A stretch of DNA of 64,000 nt from WTFY01 sp964614915 (GCA_964614915.1 CAZTNC010000019.1:253240-317239); one strand, 5' to 3'. Shown: positions 27,133 to 36,000, counted from the first letter of the stretch. Translations and numbers: made by a program. The notes: generated by a model not told the origin, from the letters alone.

Positions 27133-27729
27133 ATGACCCCAAGATCGACTCACCCTCTCCTGCAACTGGTGGCTTTGACCACGCTCGTGTTCGTGCTCGG
27201 TGCCTGCAAGCCGGCCCCGGATGCGGCCGGTCCGCACCAGGTGTCTGCCAAGCACATGGCCGATGCGCTGCTCACGGTCATACAGGCCGATCGCACCGTG
27301 TATGCCCGCGAAGTAGTCCACCGCCTGCAAAACGTAGAGGATGTGATCCAGGCAAGTGAACACTGGAAGGATGACAAGGCCCTGCCCTTGCCGGCCCAGA
27401 TGTTTCGCATGGGTGCGGAACTGGCCCTCAAAGAGACGGATGCCTTCAGTTACTCGCTGCTGTCCCTGTGGCCCATCAACCCGAAAAACGCACCGAGAAC
27501 GGAGATGGAAGAACAGGGACTCAAGGCAGCGACCGGAACTGACTCGGAGCCCTTTTACGGTACGGAAACTCTCGGCAAGATCGAATACTTCGTTGCCGTT
27601 TATCCGGATGTTGCGGTATCAGCTGCCTGTATCAAGTGCCATAACGCCCATCAGGACAGCCCGCGCGATGACTTCGAACTGGGCGATACCATGGGCGGCA
27701 TCGTGATTCGAATCCCGGTGTCGCCGTGA
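27133..27729 (+). CDS. Tll0287-like (DUF3365) haem c lipoprotein
   Basis: A 198-residue protein. Signal peptide with lipobox LGAC at about residue 25, so probably lipid-anchored. The mature domain fits the Tll0287-like/DUF3365 fold: a helical N-terminal part (MADALLTVIQADRTVYAREVV region), strands with IEYFVAVYPDVAVSAAC, and one haem-binding motif CIKCH followed by NAHQDSPR. DUF3365 proteins are periplasmic haem or ligand sensors, sometimes fused to kinases. ATG 27133 has GGAG upstream. The gene follows the multihaem cytochrome by 16 bases, completing a three-gene electron-transfer set. Confidence 0.8.
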   Translation: MTPRSTHPLLQLVALTTLVFVLGACKPAPDAAGPHQVSAKHMADALLTVIQADRTVYAREVVHRLQNVEDVIQASEHWKDDKALPLPAQMFRMGAELALKETDAFSYSLLSLWPINPKNAPRTEMEEQGLKAATGTDSEPFYGTETLGKIEYFVAVYPDVAVSAACIKCHNAHQDSPRDDFELGDTMGGIVIRIPVSP

Positions 27730-27744
27730 GGTGCTGATCGGGAT

Positions 27745-29103
27745 TCAATGCCTCGATGTGCAGTCCGGCCACGTCGGGGCACGCATCAGTGAAGTCTCGC
27801 CCCTGGCCTTTTTCCGTTCCACGGTCGGCACGATCGTCTGGCGGTGCCCGTAGGGCTTCCAGGCCGGCGCGATCACGTTCGGCATGTCCGAGCGGTGCAG
27901 CAGGCTCGCGCGCATCAGGGTGAACTCCCCGTAGTGGTCATTGATCGCATCCATGACTCGGTTCAGCCGATCCGGCGGGTCCATCTCCTCCGTAAATAGT
28001 TCCTGCTGGCCCTTCGCCGGGCGCGGGTCCAAGGCGGATACCTGCACCTGGAACACCCCTTCGCCCTGCCAGTAGTCGCACAGCATCTGCTTGCACAGCT
28101 CGATGATCGCCCGGCTGTCGTTGGTCGGCAGCCTTGTCCTGAAATGATGGCTGCCGATCCAGCCATCCCGGGTGCGAAGCCCGACCAGGTACCGCTGTGC
28201 CACCAAGGCGTGCTGGCGCATCCGCGTGCCCAGCTTCTCGGCCATGTGCACCAGGTACATGCGGATGACATCGCGCTCGGTGATATTGGGCGGCATGATC
28301 TTGCCGTGCCCCAGACTCTTGGGGGCGGCGATTCGGGTCTCCACCGGGGCGGAGTCCTCGCCGCGGCACATCTGCCAGATGCGCCGGCCCGGGTTGCCGA
28401 AACGCTTGCCCAGCACGCTGATCGGCAGACTTGCAACCTGCCCGCAGGTCAGTGCCCCGCGCCTGGCCAGGAAACCGGCGATGCCCCGGTTGATCCCGCA
28501 CAGCTCGGTGACCGGTACGTCCTTGAGCCGTGCGCGGGCCTCCCAAGGCGGGATAATGGCCAGGCCGCTTGGTTTTTTCTGTTTGGCGGCATACTTGGCG
28601 GTGGTCTTGTCGCCGCTGATGCCCACGGTGCAGCCCAGCCCCGAGACCTCGGCGACCTGCGCCTTGATCATCTGTCCCATGATCTCGGGGGACCTGTTCC
28701 AGTACTCCTGGCAGCGGGTGAGATCGAGGAACGCTTCATCGACGGAAAAAACCTCAACGTCCGGGGTGATGTTTTGCAGGGCGACCATGATGTCGGTGGA
28801 GACCTCGGCATAGCGCTCGGGGTGCGCCGGGACCCGGATGATCTCCGGGCACAGGGACTTGGCCTTTTTCAGGCGTGTGCCGATGCCGATGCCGTAGGCC
28901 CTGGCCTCATACGAGCAGGTGATGAGGCAGGTGCCGGTCAGGCCGTTGGTGATGCCGATCGGGCGACCCCGGTATTCGGGATGGTCGCGCTGCTCGATGG
29001 AGGCAAAAAAGGCATCCATGTCGACGAAGGCAATCAGGCGGGACCAGGGTTTTGCGTTGTCCGGCATGGGGCCATTCATGCCGGGGACTCGATCGGGGAT
29101 CAA
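27745..29103 (-). CDS. Second Y-family DNA polymerase (UmuC/DinB-like)
   Basis: A 452-residue Y-family polymerase distinct from the dinB gene at 12.1 kb. Catalytic acids are seen in FVDMDAFFASIE (D28, D30) and EVFSVDEAFLDL (D122, E123); GCTVGISGDKTTAKYAAKQKKP and LCGINRGIAGFLARRG follow the family order. A C-terminal extension (about 60 residues) contains QELFTEE, a possible beta-clamp motif. No zinc-finger extension is present. No lexA, umuD or imuA partner is adjacent. Its 5' end lies next to a truncated higB, which it appears to have displaced. The first ATG at 29103 is uncertain; M9 or M13 could also start. Confidence 0.85.
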   Translation of the reverse strand: MIPDRVPGMNGPMPDNAKPWSRLIAFVDMDAFFASIEQRDHPEYRGRPIGITNGLTGTCLITCSYEARAYGIGIGTRLKKAKSLCPEIIRVPAHPERYAEVSTDIMVALQNITPDVEVFSVDEAFLDLTRCQEYWNRSPEIMGQMIKAQVAEVSGLGCTVGISGDKTTAKYAAKQKKPSGLAIIPPWEARARLKDVPVTELCGINRGIAGFLARRGALTCGQVASLPISVLGKRFGNPGRRIWQMCRGEDSAPVETRIAAPKSLGHGKIMPPNITERDVIRMYLVHMAEKLGTRMRQHALVAQRYLVGLRTRDGWIGSHHFRTRLPTNDSRAIIELCKQMLCDYWQGEGVFQVQVSALDPRPAKGQQELFTEEMDPPDRLNRVMDAINDHYGEFTLMRASLLHRSDMPNVIAPAWKPYGHRQTIVPTVERKKARGETSLMRAPTWPDCTSRH

Positions 29104-29149
29104 GAATAAAACGAATCCCGGGTTGTTTCGGTTTTCCGGGTCGGGCTAG

Positions 29150-29236
29150 CGCGGCATGCGGATCAGTGATCAATACCGTATTTGTTTTATCTGGCGACGA
29201 GGAGAAACCTGTCAGGTTAAAATCATCGACTACCAC
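29150..29236 (+). pseudogene. 5'-truncated HigB toxin remnant
   Basis: In the frame that runs into higA, the sequence reads RISDQYRICFIWRRGETCQ then VKIIDYH, the usual C-terminal end of a HigB/RelE-family toxin (consensus like IRINDQYRICF...VEIVDYH). Only about 27 codons remain. The frame is closed by TAG at 29147-29149 and the upstream part of the toxin is missing, replaced by the start of the Y-family polymerase gene. The original stop after DYH appears lost (TTA). Confidence 0.7.
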
Positions 29237-29251
29237 TTAAGGAAAACTGAC

Positions 29252-29551
29252 ATGACCAAGCTCAAGAATGTTCACCCAGGCGAAGTGCTGCTCAGGGACT
29301 TTCTCGAGCCGCTGGGCATCAGCCAGAACAAGCTTGCGAACCGCATCTTCGTACCTCCTCGCCGGATCAATGAAATTGTTCTTGGCAAGCGTTCCATCAC
29401 GGCAGACACTGCCCTGAGGCTGTCCCGCTATTTTGGCAACAGTGGCAAGTTCTGGATGGGACTGCAGGATGATTACGATCTGGAAGATTCCAGGAACAAG
29501 ATTGCTGGTTCGCTTGAAAAAATTGCAAGCCTTGCTGGGGGGTTCGTCTGA
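29252..29551 (+). CDS. higA: HigA-family antitoxin, orphaned
   Basis: A 99-residue helix-turn-helix protein of the HigA/VapI type: NVHPGEVLLRDFLEPLGIS, then QNKLANRIFVPPRRINEIV and the GKRSITADTALRLSRYFG recognition region, then FWMGLQDDYDLE. HigA binds HigB toxin and represses the shared operator. AAGGA sits upstream of ATG 29252. Only a remnant of higB is present, so the antitoxin may act as a stand-alone regulator or neutralise a HigB made elsewhere. Confidence 0.85.
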   Translation: MTKLKNVHPGEVLLRDFLEPLGISQNKLANRIFVPPRRINEIVLGKRSITADTALRLSRYFGNSGKFWMGLQDDYDLEDSRNKIAGSLEKIASLAGGFV

Positions 29552-29656
29552 CTGCGGGAGCGTGCAACTAAATACCCGATCCCTTGTCCAAACATTCATT
29601 GGCCGCTGAAGCAGTGTCGTGTCCAACATATCCCCATAACCAAGGAGACCAGTCTC

Positions 29657-29944
29657 ATGAAAAAACAAACCATACTTCGATCCACCATCGCGGGAATCTT
29701 TGCCATCGGCGCAGGCCTTGCCGCCAACAATGCCCTGGCCGGTGTCCCGGATGCCCCGAAAAACTGGGAAAAATGTGCGGGGGTTGCCAAGGTCGGCATG
29801 AACGATTGCGGCTCCTTCGATGGCAAGCACAAGTGTGCAGGACAGGCCACCGAGGACAACTCCGAGCATGAGTGGGTTTATCTGCCGGAAGGCACCTGCG
29901 CCAAGATCGGTGGCCTGGTCAAGGCCGTCAAACCTGCCAAGTAA
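29657..29944 (+). CDS. bufA1: Bufferin precursor BufA (DUF2282)
   Basis: A 95-residue exported precursor. Signal peptide to about residue 28 (NNALA), then a mature part with the DUF2282 pattern KNWEKCAGVAKVGMNDC, HKCAG and LPEGTCAKIGG, giving four conserved cysteines. In characterised bufferins the enzyme complex BufBC modifies core cysteines and the exported product helps the cell withstand copper. AAGGAG lies upstream of ATG 29657. It is followed by the modifying enzyme genes in the usual order. Confidence 0.9.
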   Translation: MKKQTILRSTIAGIFAIGAGLAANNALAGVPDAPKNWEKCAGVAKVGMNDCGSFDGKHKCAGQATEDNSEHEWVYLPEGTCAKIGGLVKAVKPAK

Positions 29945-29959
29945 GCTAGGCCCACCGGG

Positions 29960-30811
29960 GTGGAATGCGATCCGCCACAGGATCCGGCAAAGCCCTGCAC
30001 TCCAAGGACCGGAGTGGGGCTTCGCTCCCCGCATGTCAGGGAAATCATTGAAACCCGCCCCAACCTCGATTTCTTCGAGCTGCTGACCGACAACCACCTG
30101 TGCGACGGGGGCTACGCCCGGCAGCAAGCCTATCTCATCCGAGAGCATTATCCGGTCAGCCTGCATTGCGTCGGCATGTCCTTGGGCGGCACCGACCCCC
30201 TCGATTTCACCTATCTGGACAAGATCAAGACACTTGCCAGGGAACTCAAACCCATGCACATCTCCGATCACCTGTGCTGGACCTCGTATCAATCCCACCA
30301 CGCCCATGACCTGCTGCCCCTGCCCTATACCGAGGAGGCGGTGCACCATGTCAGCCGGCGCATCCACGACATCCAGGACTATCTTGAGACCACCCTGGTG
30401 GTAGAGAACGTCTCAAGCTACTTGGAGTTTGCCGCCTCCGACCTGAAGGAATGGGAGTTTCTGGCGGCCGTGGCAGAAGAGTCCGACAGTCAAATCCTGC
30501 TGGATCTGAACAACATCCATGTGAGCCACTACAACAACGGCACCGATGCCGGGGAGTACATCGAGAACATTCCGCTTGATCAGGTAGCCGAAATCCATCT
30601 TGCAGGGTTTGAACACAAGGGCGAGTACCTGCTCGATGCCCACAACAACCGGGTGTCCGAGCCCGTCTGGGAACTGTACCGGCAGATCACGAAAAAGACC
30701 GTGTCCATCCCGACGCTGATCGAATGGGACAACGACCTGCCACCGTTTGCGATGCTGCTGTGCGAGGCCAACAAAGCAAGAGGTATCCAGTCGCAGGCAG
30801 CAAATGCTTAA
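29960..30811 (+). CDS. bufB1: BufB, multinuclear non-haem iron oxidase (MNIO, DUF692)
   Basis: A 283-residue TIM-barrel protein of the MNIO/DUF692 family. Metal-ligand segments are visible: SLHCVGMSLGG near residue 70, HISDHLCW near 115, VENVSSY near 150, LLDLNNIHVS near 180, HLAGFEHKG near 215 and IEWDNDLP near 255. MNIO enzymes use two or three iron ions and oxygen to convert peptide cysteines, here presumably those of BufA. It begins 15 bases after bufA and ends 11 bases before bufC, forming one operon. Confidence 0.9.
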   Translation: MECDPPQDPAKPCTPRTGVGLRSPHVREIIETRPNLDFFELLTDNHLCDGGYARQQAYLIREHYPVSLHCVGMSLGGTDPLDFTYLDKIKTLARELKPMHISDHLCWTSYQSHHAHDLLPLPYTEEAVHHVSRRIHDIQDYLETTLVVENVSSYLEFAASDLKEWEFLAAVAEESDSQILLDLNNIHVSHYNNGTDAGEYIENIPLDQVAEIHLAGFEHKGEYLLDAHNNRVSEPVWELYRQITKKTVSIPTLIEWDNDLPPFAMLLCEANKARGIQSQAANA

Positions 30812-30822
30812 AACCAAACCCC

Positions 30823-31641
30823 ATGCCTGAACTGCATGCCCTCCAGCGCGAGTTCTGGTCCAGCATAAAACACCGCAAGGCAGATACCGCCGCCCTGGAG
30901 CGAGTGCGTGATGACGCGAGAATTTCCCGGGAGAGGCGCGTGGACATCTACCGCACCACGATGCGCGAAGCTCATGTGCGGGCCTTGGCAAGCACCTACA
31001 CGTGCTGCGAGAAGATCCTCGGGGAACGCTATTTCAGGCAACTGGCCAACGAGTTCTATTATGGAAACCCTGCAACGCACCAAGATTTAAACCGCTACGG
31101 GCAAACCTTCCCTGACTTCGTGCAGGAACTCATCGAACATCATGCAGAGCTGGCCGAGTACCCCTACCTGCCTGATCTGGCACGACTGGAGTGGCTGTAC
31201 GAGCAGGCCTATTATGTCCGGGAAGATGAGGCATTTGATTTCCGGGCGCTGGCAACGCTCGATGAGGACGATTACCGCAAGCTGCGTTTTGTGCTGGGCG
31301 CATCGGTTGCGACACTGAAGTCCGCCTACCCGGTCTACGAATTATGGAGAGCCCACCAAGGACAAGGTGGGATCAAGAAAGTTGTAGCCATTGATGAGCC
31401 GCAGTACCTGTTTGTCGCAAGGGAAGAATTCAAGCCGGTCATCCACAAGATTGATCACGCCTTCTGGTGGGTGATGGATAAGATTGATCAGGGTTACATG
31501 TTTGGAGAGCTTGAGACACTCGTCGGACAGGGATCAATGAGGATTCCCTTGCAGACCATCATTCCCGAGTTAATTGCAAGGGAATGGATTTGTGGATACT
31601 GGCTCGCCGGTGGGAGCAGTGAGTTCTGCCGCACTAATTAG
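30823..31641 (+). CDS. bufC1: BufC, partner protein of BufB (DUF2063)
   Basis: A 272-residue protein with an N-terminal DUF2063 domain (LHALQREFWSSI, RERRVDIYRTTMREAHVRAL, CCEKILGERYF, YGQTFPDFVQ) and a second alpha/beta domain typical of BufC-like partners, which bring the precursor peptide to the MNIO enzyme. Start MPELHA at 30823 is chosen over the longer frame because bufB ends at 30811. The stop overlaps by 4 bases the stop of the convergent alpha-CTD gene. A DoxX-type bufD gene, common in bufferin operons, is absent. Confidence 0.85.
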   Translation: MPELHALQREFWSSIKHRKADTAALERVRDDARISRERRVDIYRTTMREAHVRALASTYTCCEKILGERYFRQLANEFYYGNPATHQDLNRYGQTFPDFVQELIEHHAELAEYPYLPDLARLEWLYEQAYYVREDEAFDFRALATLDEDDYRKLRFVLGASVATLKSAYPVYELWRAHQGQGGIKKVVAIDEPQYLFVAREEFKPVIHKIDHAFWWVMDKIDQGYMFGELETLVGQGSMRIPLQTIIPELIAREWICGYWLAGGSSEFCRTN

Positions 31642-33323
31642 GGATGAGAGTGGAATAGTGTGGCCATGAATTCCTTGTCAGAAAAATCGATGGTTATGGC
31701 AGTTCCAACTTCAATCAATGCTTCTGCAAATATCCTATCCAAACCTTTGATCACACAACCCGCTACATTGATTTTTCCAAGGTTGTTTCCCCATTCGTCT
31801 TTCAGTGACCACTCCCCTTGCTTTACGCTATTCCCGCTTATTCGATGAGTTCCAGCAACTAGATGCTTGTGAGCACTTACAAATTCCACCAAACATTCAC
31901 GGCTCTTCTGGAACTCCTCTAGTTCGATTGATGGAGCCAACGATAACTTGTTCAATTGGGCTTCATTGGCAATGAATCTGTATTTTCCTCGAGATGTCGT
32001 AATCCAAAGAGGCGATACAACCATCTGTACTTGGGCATAGTTGGTTGCCAAGCCCTTGCGTACGAGAGCTTCTCGTAGTTTGAGAAAAGTCGTTACGGTG
32101 CCAACATTCTTTGCTACATCAATCATCAATCGGTCATTCTGGCTCAAAATATCAGGTTTGAAGTTTGCTCCCCGTGACACCATTTCATCTACAACATCAA
32201 TTTCATCAAACGCACACACCATAGCTTTAAGTATGTCACGAGATGGACAGTTTCTTACGGTTCTTGCCCTTTTAACTGCCGTCATCAATCTCTTAAAGGG
32301 AAGACAGGGTGCGACAGTCAGGATCTTCCGACAGACATTGATGATCTTGTTCCAGCCGCAGTTTACGCGGTCAGATCCCCAGTAAATTCTTTGATTACGA
32401 TCTAACCACTCTAGCGTTGGAATCCTGCTGATACCTGAAATCACAATATCTGAAAAACAGCGATTCGAATTTTGATTCAAGCATGCAATTTCATCCAGTT
32501 GCACAAAATCTTGACAAAAGGCTTCCTTGACCAAGGTGGCCCAAACAAATTCAATCTCATCAACCTCGTCATGTGGAAAAAGAAACAACTCCTGACCAAT
32601 GTCTCTACAAACAAGATTCCACTGAACTTGAAATATCTCCATTGCTTTGTTGATTTCTTTGAAACCTAAGCCACATCGCGTCAATTTATATCTCTTGAGC
32701 AAGCCTGGTAGGGTTGAGGCGGCTAAAGGAGCATTTTCCTCTATAAGGGAAATTGTTCTTCCGAGGAGTGGCATGGACAACCTTTTTTTCGGGATCGCGG
32801 TGAGCCCACGACTCTCAATTTGTCTTATCCGCTCTCGGGTTATGGGAGATGCTCGTCCCGAGGCATTCGGATCATCGGCTAGTTCCTGCAAAGTCCAAAC
32901 TCGATTGCCATCCCAACCAGTGCGTCTTATGACAATTGCGTATGCATCGGTGCGGACAGACATCTTAACTGCAGCACAAAGCTCATCCTCAATGTATTCA
33001 AAGGTGCCAACTGATGTCTGCATGCGGTCCAGACCATCTTGTGCTCCTGATGCGGGAATGTTTGTTAATTCATCTTTAGTCGACGAGAGTAATTCTCTAA
33101 CTTCCCTCAAAGTTCTTTTGCCGAAATTCGGAATCTTAAGAAGTTCCGCGTCCGACAAACTTGCCAATTCGGCAAGTGTCGTCAGCCCTTTTTGACGAAG
33201 GCAATTCAAGGCTCTGACAGACAAATTGATGTCAGAAAGCCTGATGTCCTTCCAATCTTCTTTGGTGTGAGCATTGATGGTGTACACATTCCCAGTGTTT
33301 CCATCTTGCTTCATGTACTGCAT
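31638..33323 (-). CDS. RNA-polymerase alpha-CTD / sigma-region-4-like fusion protein of putative defence operon
   Basis: A 561-residue protein. Residues about 26-82 match the RNA-polymerase alpha C-terminal domain (LSDINLSVRALNCLRQKG, then the helix-hairpin-helix IPNFGKRTLREVRELL). Residues about 128-175 resemble sigma-70 region 4 (WTLQELADDP, ITRERIRQIESRGL). The remainder is unknown; a segment at about 400-452 (LKLREALVRKGLA, GKYRF) looks like a winged helix of the HARE-HTH style, with low certainty. It has no RNAP catalytic part, so it probably binds DNA or RNA polymerase. It ends the minus-strand defence operon, 47 bases after vsr. DNA here is AT-rich compared with bufC. Confidence 0.75.
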   Translation of the reverse strand: MQYMKQDGNTGNVYTINAHTKEDWKDIRLSDINLSVRALNCLRQKGLTTLAELASLSDAELLKIPNFGKRTLREVRELLSSTKDELTNIPASGAQDGLDRMQTSVGTFEYIEDELCAAVKMSVRTDAYAIVIRRTGWDGNRVWTLQELADDPNASGRASPITRERIRQIESRGLTAIPKKRLSMPLLGRTISLIEENAPLAASTLPGLLKRYKLTRCGLGFKEINKAMEIFQVQWNLVCRDIGQELFLFPHDEVDEIEFVWATLVKEAFCQDFVQLDEIACLNQNSNRCFSDIVISGISRIPTLEWLDRNQRIYWGSDRVNCGWNKIINVCRKILTVAPCLPFKRLMTAVKRARTVRNCPSRDILKAMVCAFDEIDVVDEMVSRGANFKPDILSQNDRLMIDVAKNVGTVTTFLKLREALVRKGLATNYAQVQMVVSPLWITTSRGKYRFIANEAQLNKLSLAPSIELEEFQKSRECLVEFVSAHKHLVAGTHRISGNSVKQGEWSLKDEWGNNLGKINVAGCVIKGLDRIFAEALIEVGTAITIDFSDKEFMATLFHSHP

Positions 33324-33370
33324 TATATTCTGACGGCCCGCGAGAGTCGTTTGATAGTTGCAATCGGCTT

Positions 33371-33790
33371 TTATTCTACATGTCGTGCTGTCTGGCCCAC
33401 GAAATTACACAACTTATCTCTTAGGCCTTCGATTGGATCAATCTGACAAGACCAAATAACCAAGACATGCCACCCCTGATCACGTAACAAATCAATTGCT
33501 TTCTTGTCTCGCATTACGTTAGCGGCAAATTTTTGCTCCCAAAATTCAACGTTCGTCTTTGGTGTCGTAGCATATTTGCATCCAGCATGACGATGCCAGT
33601 AACACCCGTGCACGAAGATGGCCTTCTTTTCTGCATGGAGAACAATATCTGGTGTACCAGGCAACTGCTTAACATGCGTATCAAAATCACGTCCTAGCGA
33701 CGACAAACAGCGCTGTACCGATTGTTCTGGTGCGGTGTTTTGTCGCCTTACGGCAGACATTCTTCGACTGGCCTCAAGCGTTGCATCCAT
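33371..33790 (-). CDS. vsr: Vsr-type very short patch repair endonuclease
   Basis: A 139-residue protein with complete Vsr motifs: MSAVRRQNTAPEQSVQRCL, KQLPGTPDIVL with the catalytic aspartate, KKAIFVHGCYWHRHAGC with zinc and active-site residues, FWEQKFAANVMRDK, and WHVLVIWSCQI. Vsr nicks T:G mismatches arising from deamination of 5-methylcytosine, and Vsr-fold enzymes also serve as nucleases in GHKL-ATPase restriction systems. It lies after the C5-cytosine methyltransferase gene (132-base gap) in the same direction. Confidence 0.9.
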   Translation of the reverse strand: MDATLEASRRMSAVRRQNTAPEQSVQRCLSSLGRDFDTHVKQLPGTPDIVLHAEKKAIFVHGCYWHRHAGCKYATTPKTNVEFWEQKFAANVMRDKKAIDLLRDQGWHVLVIWSCQIDPIEGLRDKLCNFVGQTARHVE

Positions 33791-33922
33791 CAGTTATTCA
33801 AGCAATATGCACACAAACAGACTAATCCATTGCATCAATTTTAACTCGGGTCCTGATGACATGGGGATGCGCCATTTGTGATAGAACCAAGGGAACAACC
33901 GCGTTATGGACTTTGTTTCCAA

Positions 33923-35260
33923 TCAGATGGATGACAAAGCAGCGAGTCCCGTCACATAACCCAATTGTGGTGGAACAGCGTCACCGATCAAATGGGCTAA
34001 TCGCTGACGGTGCACTTCATCCCCTCTTCGCCCTGAAAATTGAAAATCGTCTGGAAATCCTTGAAGACGGGCCCCCTCATGAAGAGTCAATCCTCTAGCT
34101 TGTGTTGGATGCGTGAACCGCCCTCTACCAGGTGAAAGAAATCCCTTCGTAATCGTTTGAGCAGGCTGGTTAGCATAAATTCTACCGTAGACCGACCCAT
34201 AGTTGTGGCTGCCGTCTTGATGGCAAACAGGCCGTTCCTCATCAGGAAGCTCCCAAATGTCATTTTCAATCAAGTACTTTACCCGCTGATGGTTTTCAGG
34301 AGACAAACGAGACGGCAAATCAAAATCCTTAAGCGATTCTATATCGACAAGATCCCTGATCGCGTCCATGGCAGACAATGGTTCACAGGTAAGCGCGTTA
34401 AAACCTGACAAGAAATCAAAGGGTCGGTTTTTAGCAGCTATCAAAAAATGCCTACGCCTTTTTTGCGGTGTTCCAAAGAATGAAGCATCTAGCACGCCCT
34501 CACTCTTATCTATCTTGTATCCAGCCGAAACCAGCATCTCAATAGCTCTTTCGACTACCCTTTGACGAGCCCTCCTTACGGTTACAACGTTTTCAATGAC
34601 TACAACCTTTGCATCTAGGGCTATTGCGCAAGCAGCAGCCGCTACGTAAAGCTCGTTCCTCACATCCGTGCGCCTACTCTTGTTGTTCAAGTTTGAATTT
34701 CCCTCACAAGGAGGGCCAGCAATTACCATGTCGATCTTGCCTTTGAGCGAAAGAAGAGTTTGATTTGTGATCCTGATCTGTTGCAACGGCGTCTCCAATC
34801 CAGCACTTCGCTCTTCTCGGTAAGTGACTAAGTTCGCTATATTCTCGTTTAGTATTCGAAGGGGATGGAGATTGTTCTTATAAACTTTAATCGCTTCGTC
34901 TAGTACATCTACGCAAAGCTGAAAAACAGGTCTCACACCGACTGCTTCACATGCCCAGCGAACACCTGTAGCGAGACCTCCACATCCTGAATACAGATCA
35001 ACGATGTTCACTTCAGGCCGCTGAGGATTCAACTCAATTCGTGGGAGGGATCCCCGCATACGGGTGTCCCACCAAAGCTTCCTCAAATCCGATCTACTGC
35101 TACATGACCGGTGCCCTCCCTTCGGAAGCGCCATTTCTGAAACACCTGAGAATGGCCCGGCCTGCGTTTCTCGGATCAGTCGACCGTCGTCAAGCAGAAT
35201 CTTCTCAGTAGGTGCGCTTGCTTGACTTTCGCAATGTCTTTTCTCAAGCGAGCACTTCAT
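33923..35260 (-). CDS. C5-cytosine DNA methyltransferase
   Basis: A 445-residue methyltransferase. Motif I is VDLYSGCGGLATGV near residue 87, motif IV is MVIAGPPCEGNS with the catalytic Pro-Cys, motif VI is VVIENVVTV, motif VIII is PQKRRRHFLIA, and motifs IX-X end with HLIGDAVPPQLGYV. About 80 residues precede motif I, longer than usual. The recognition sequence is unknown; the adjacent vsr gene suggests repair of its deaminated sites. The start codon overlaps the stop of the upstream gene as ATGA. Confidence 0.9.
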   Translation of the reverse strand: MKCSLEKRHCESQASAPTEKILLDDGRLIRETQAGPFSGVSEMALPKGGHRSCSSRSDLRKLWWDTRMRGSLPRIELNPQRPEVNIVDLYSGCGGLATGVRWACEAVGVRPVFQLCVDVLDEAIKVYKNNLHPLRILNENIANLVTYREERSAGLETPLQQIRITNQTLLSLKGKIDMVIAGPPCEGNSNLNNKSRRTDVRNELYVAAAACAIALDAKVVVIENVVTVRRARQRVVERAIEMLVSAGYKIDKSEGVLDASFFGTPQKRRRHFLIAAKNRPFDFLSGFNALTCEPLSAMDAIRDLVDIESLKDFDLPSRLSPENHQRVKYLIENDIWELPDEERPVCHQDGSHNYGSVYGRIYANQPAQTITKGFLSPGRGRFTHPTQARGLTLHEGARLQGFPDDFQFSGRRGDEVHRQRLAHLIGDAVPPQLGYVTGLAALSSI

Positions 35261-35988
35261 TTGGCTTTATCCCAAGCAGCACGTTGTTCCCAAATGCTGT
35301 CAATGAGTTCCATACTATCCAAGTCATCAAGTAACTCGAAAGCCATTGAGGCGTTTCTGCGGGTAATTTCTCTGGCCAATTTCCGATACTGCTCTCGATG
35401 CAGATTCTGGCTCTCATCGTCTGGAAAAACATATTGAATAAAAGCTCGAGCTAATTGTGGAACGCTACCAAAATCGATTCTCACTATGTGGGATTGCCAA
35501 ACGTCAACATCTCCGCGTCTAGACAATTCGTACGGATCTTTTGCTCTGGGGTTGAATACTGACTGTGCACAGAGCCACAAGTAAGCATACATTCCCTGCT
35601 TCATTTGTCCTAACCCAAAATATTGTTCTCTTGCATGTCCTGATTCTTGACTTGGGTAGCGCCAATCGACAAGATCTGCAAAGTCGCCATCAACCGAAAA
35701 CGTCAGCCAGCGCCAGAACCCTGCATCACCGGCAATGATCGGATGAAGGTCAAGACGCTGATGCACCAACGATGCTGCCTGTCGCTCAAACACATAACCT
35801 GGCTTTTCAAATCCATCAGCCAACTCCCATAGAATGTTGGACAGATCGATTGATCGTGCTTCATCAAATTCTGCCCCGCTCACTAGAACAGTTGCATCTT
35901 GGACTATGGGTTCAATCTCTTTCTCGGCCAAATGCGCATCAAAGGCTCGACGACTTGCCTCCAGCGACAAGGTAGGATAGGTCTGCAC
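35257..35988 (-). CDS. Unknown protein of putative defence operon (243 aa)
   Basis: A 243-residue soluble protein that I do not recognise with confidence; it may belong to a small DUF family seen beside such methyltransferases. Visible features: FWRWLTFSVDGDFADLVDWRY in the middle, a mostly helical second half rich in charged residues, no signal peptide, no known nuclease or ATPase motif. The GTG start at 35988 has GAGGAA 6 bases upstream. The stop overlaps the methyltransferase start (ATGA), so the two proteins are probably made together. Confidence 0.7.
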   Translation of the reverse strand: MQTYPTLSLEASRRAFDAHLAEKEIEPIVQDATVLVSGAEFDEARSIDLSNILWELADGFEKPGYVFERQAASLVHQRLDLHPIIAGDAGFWRWLTFSVDGDFADLVDWRYPSQESGHAREQYFGLGQMKQGMYAYLWLCAQSVFNPRAKDPYELSRRGDVDVWQSHIVRIDFGSVPQLARAFIQYVFPDDESQNLHREQYRKLAREITRRNASMAFELLDDLDSMELIDSIWEQRAAWDKAK

Positions 35989-36000
35989 GACAAGTTCCTC

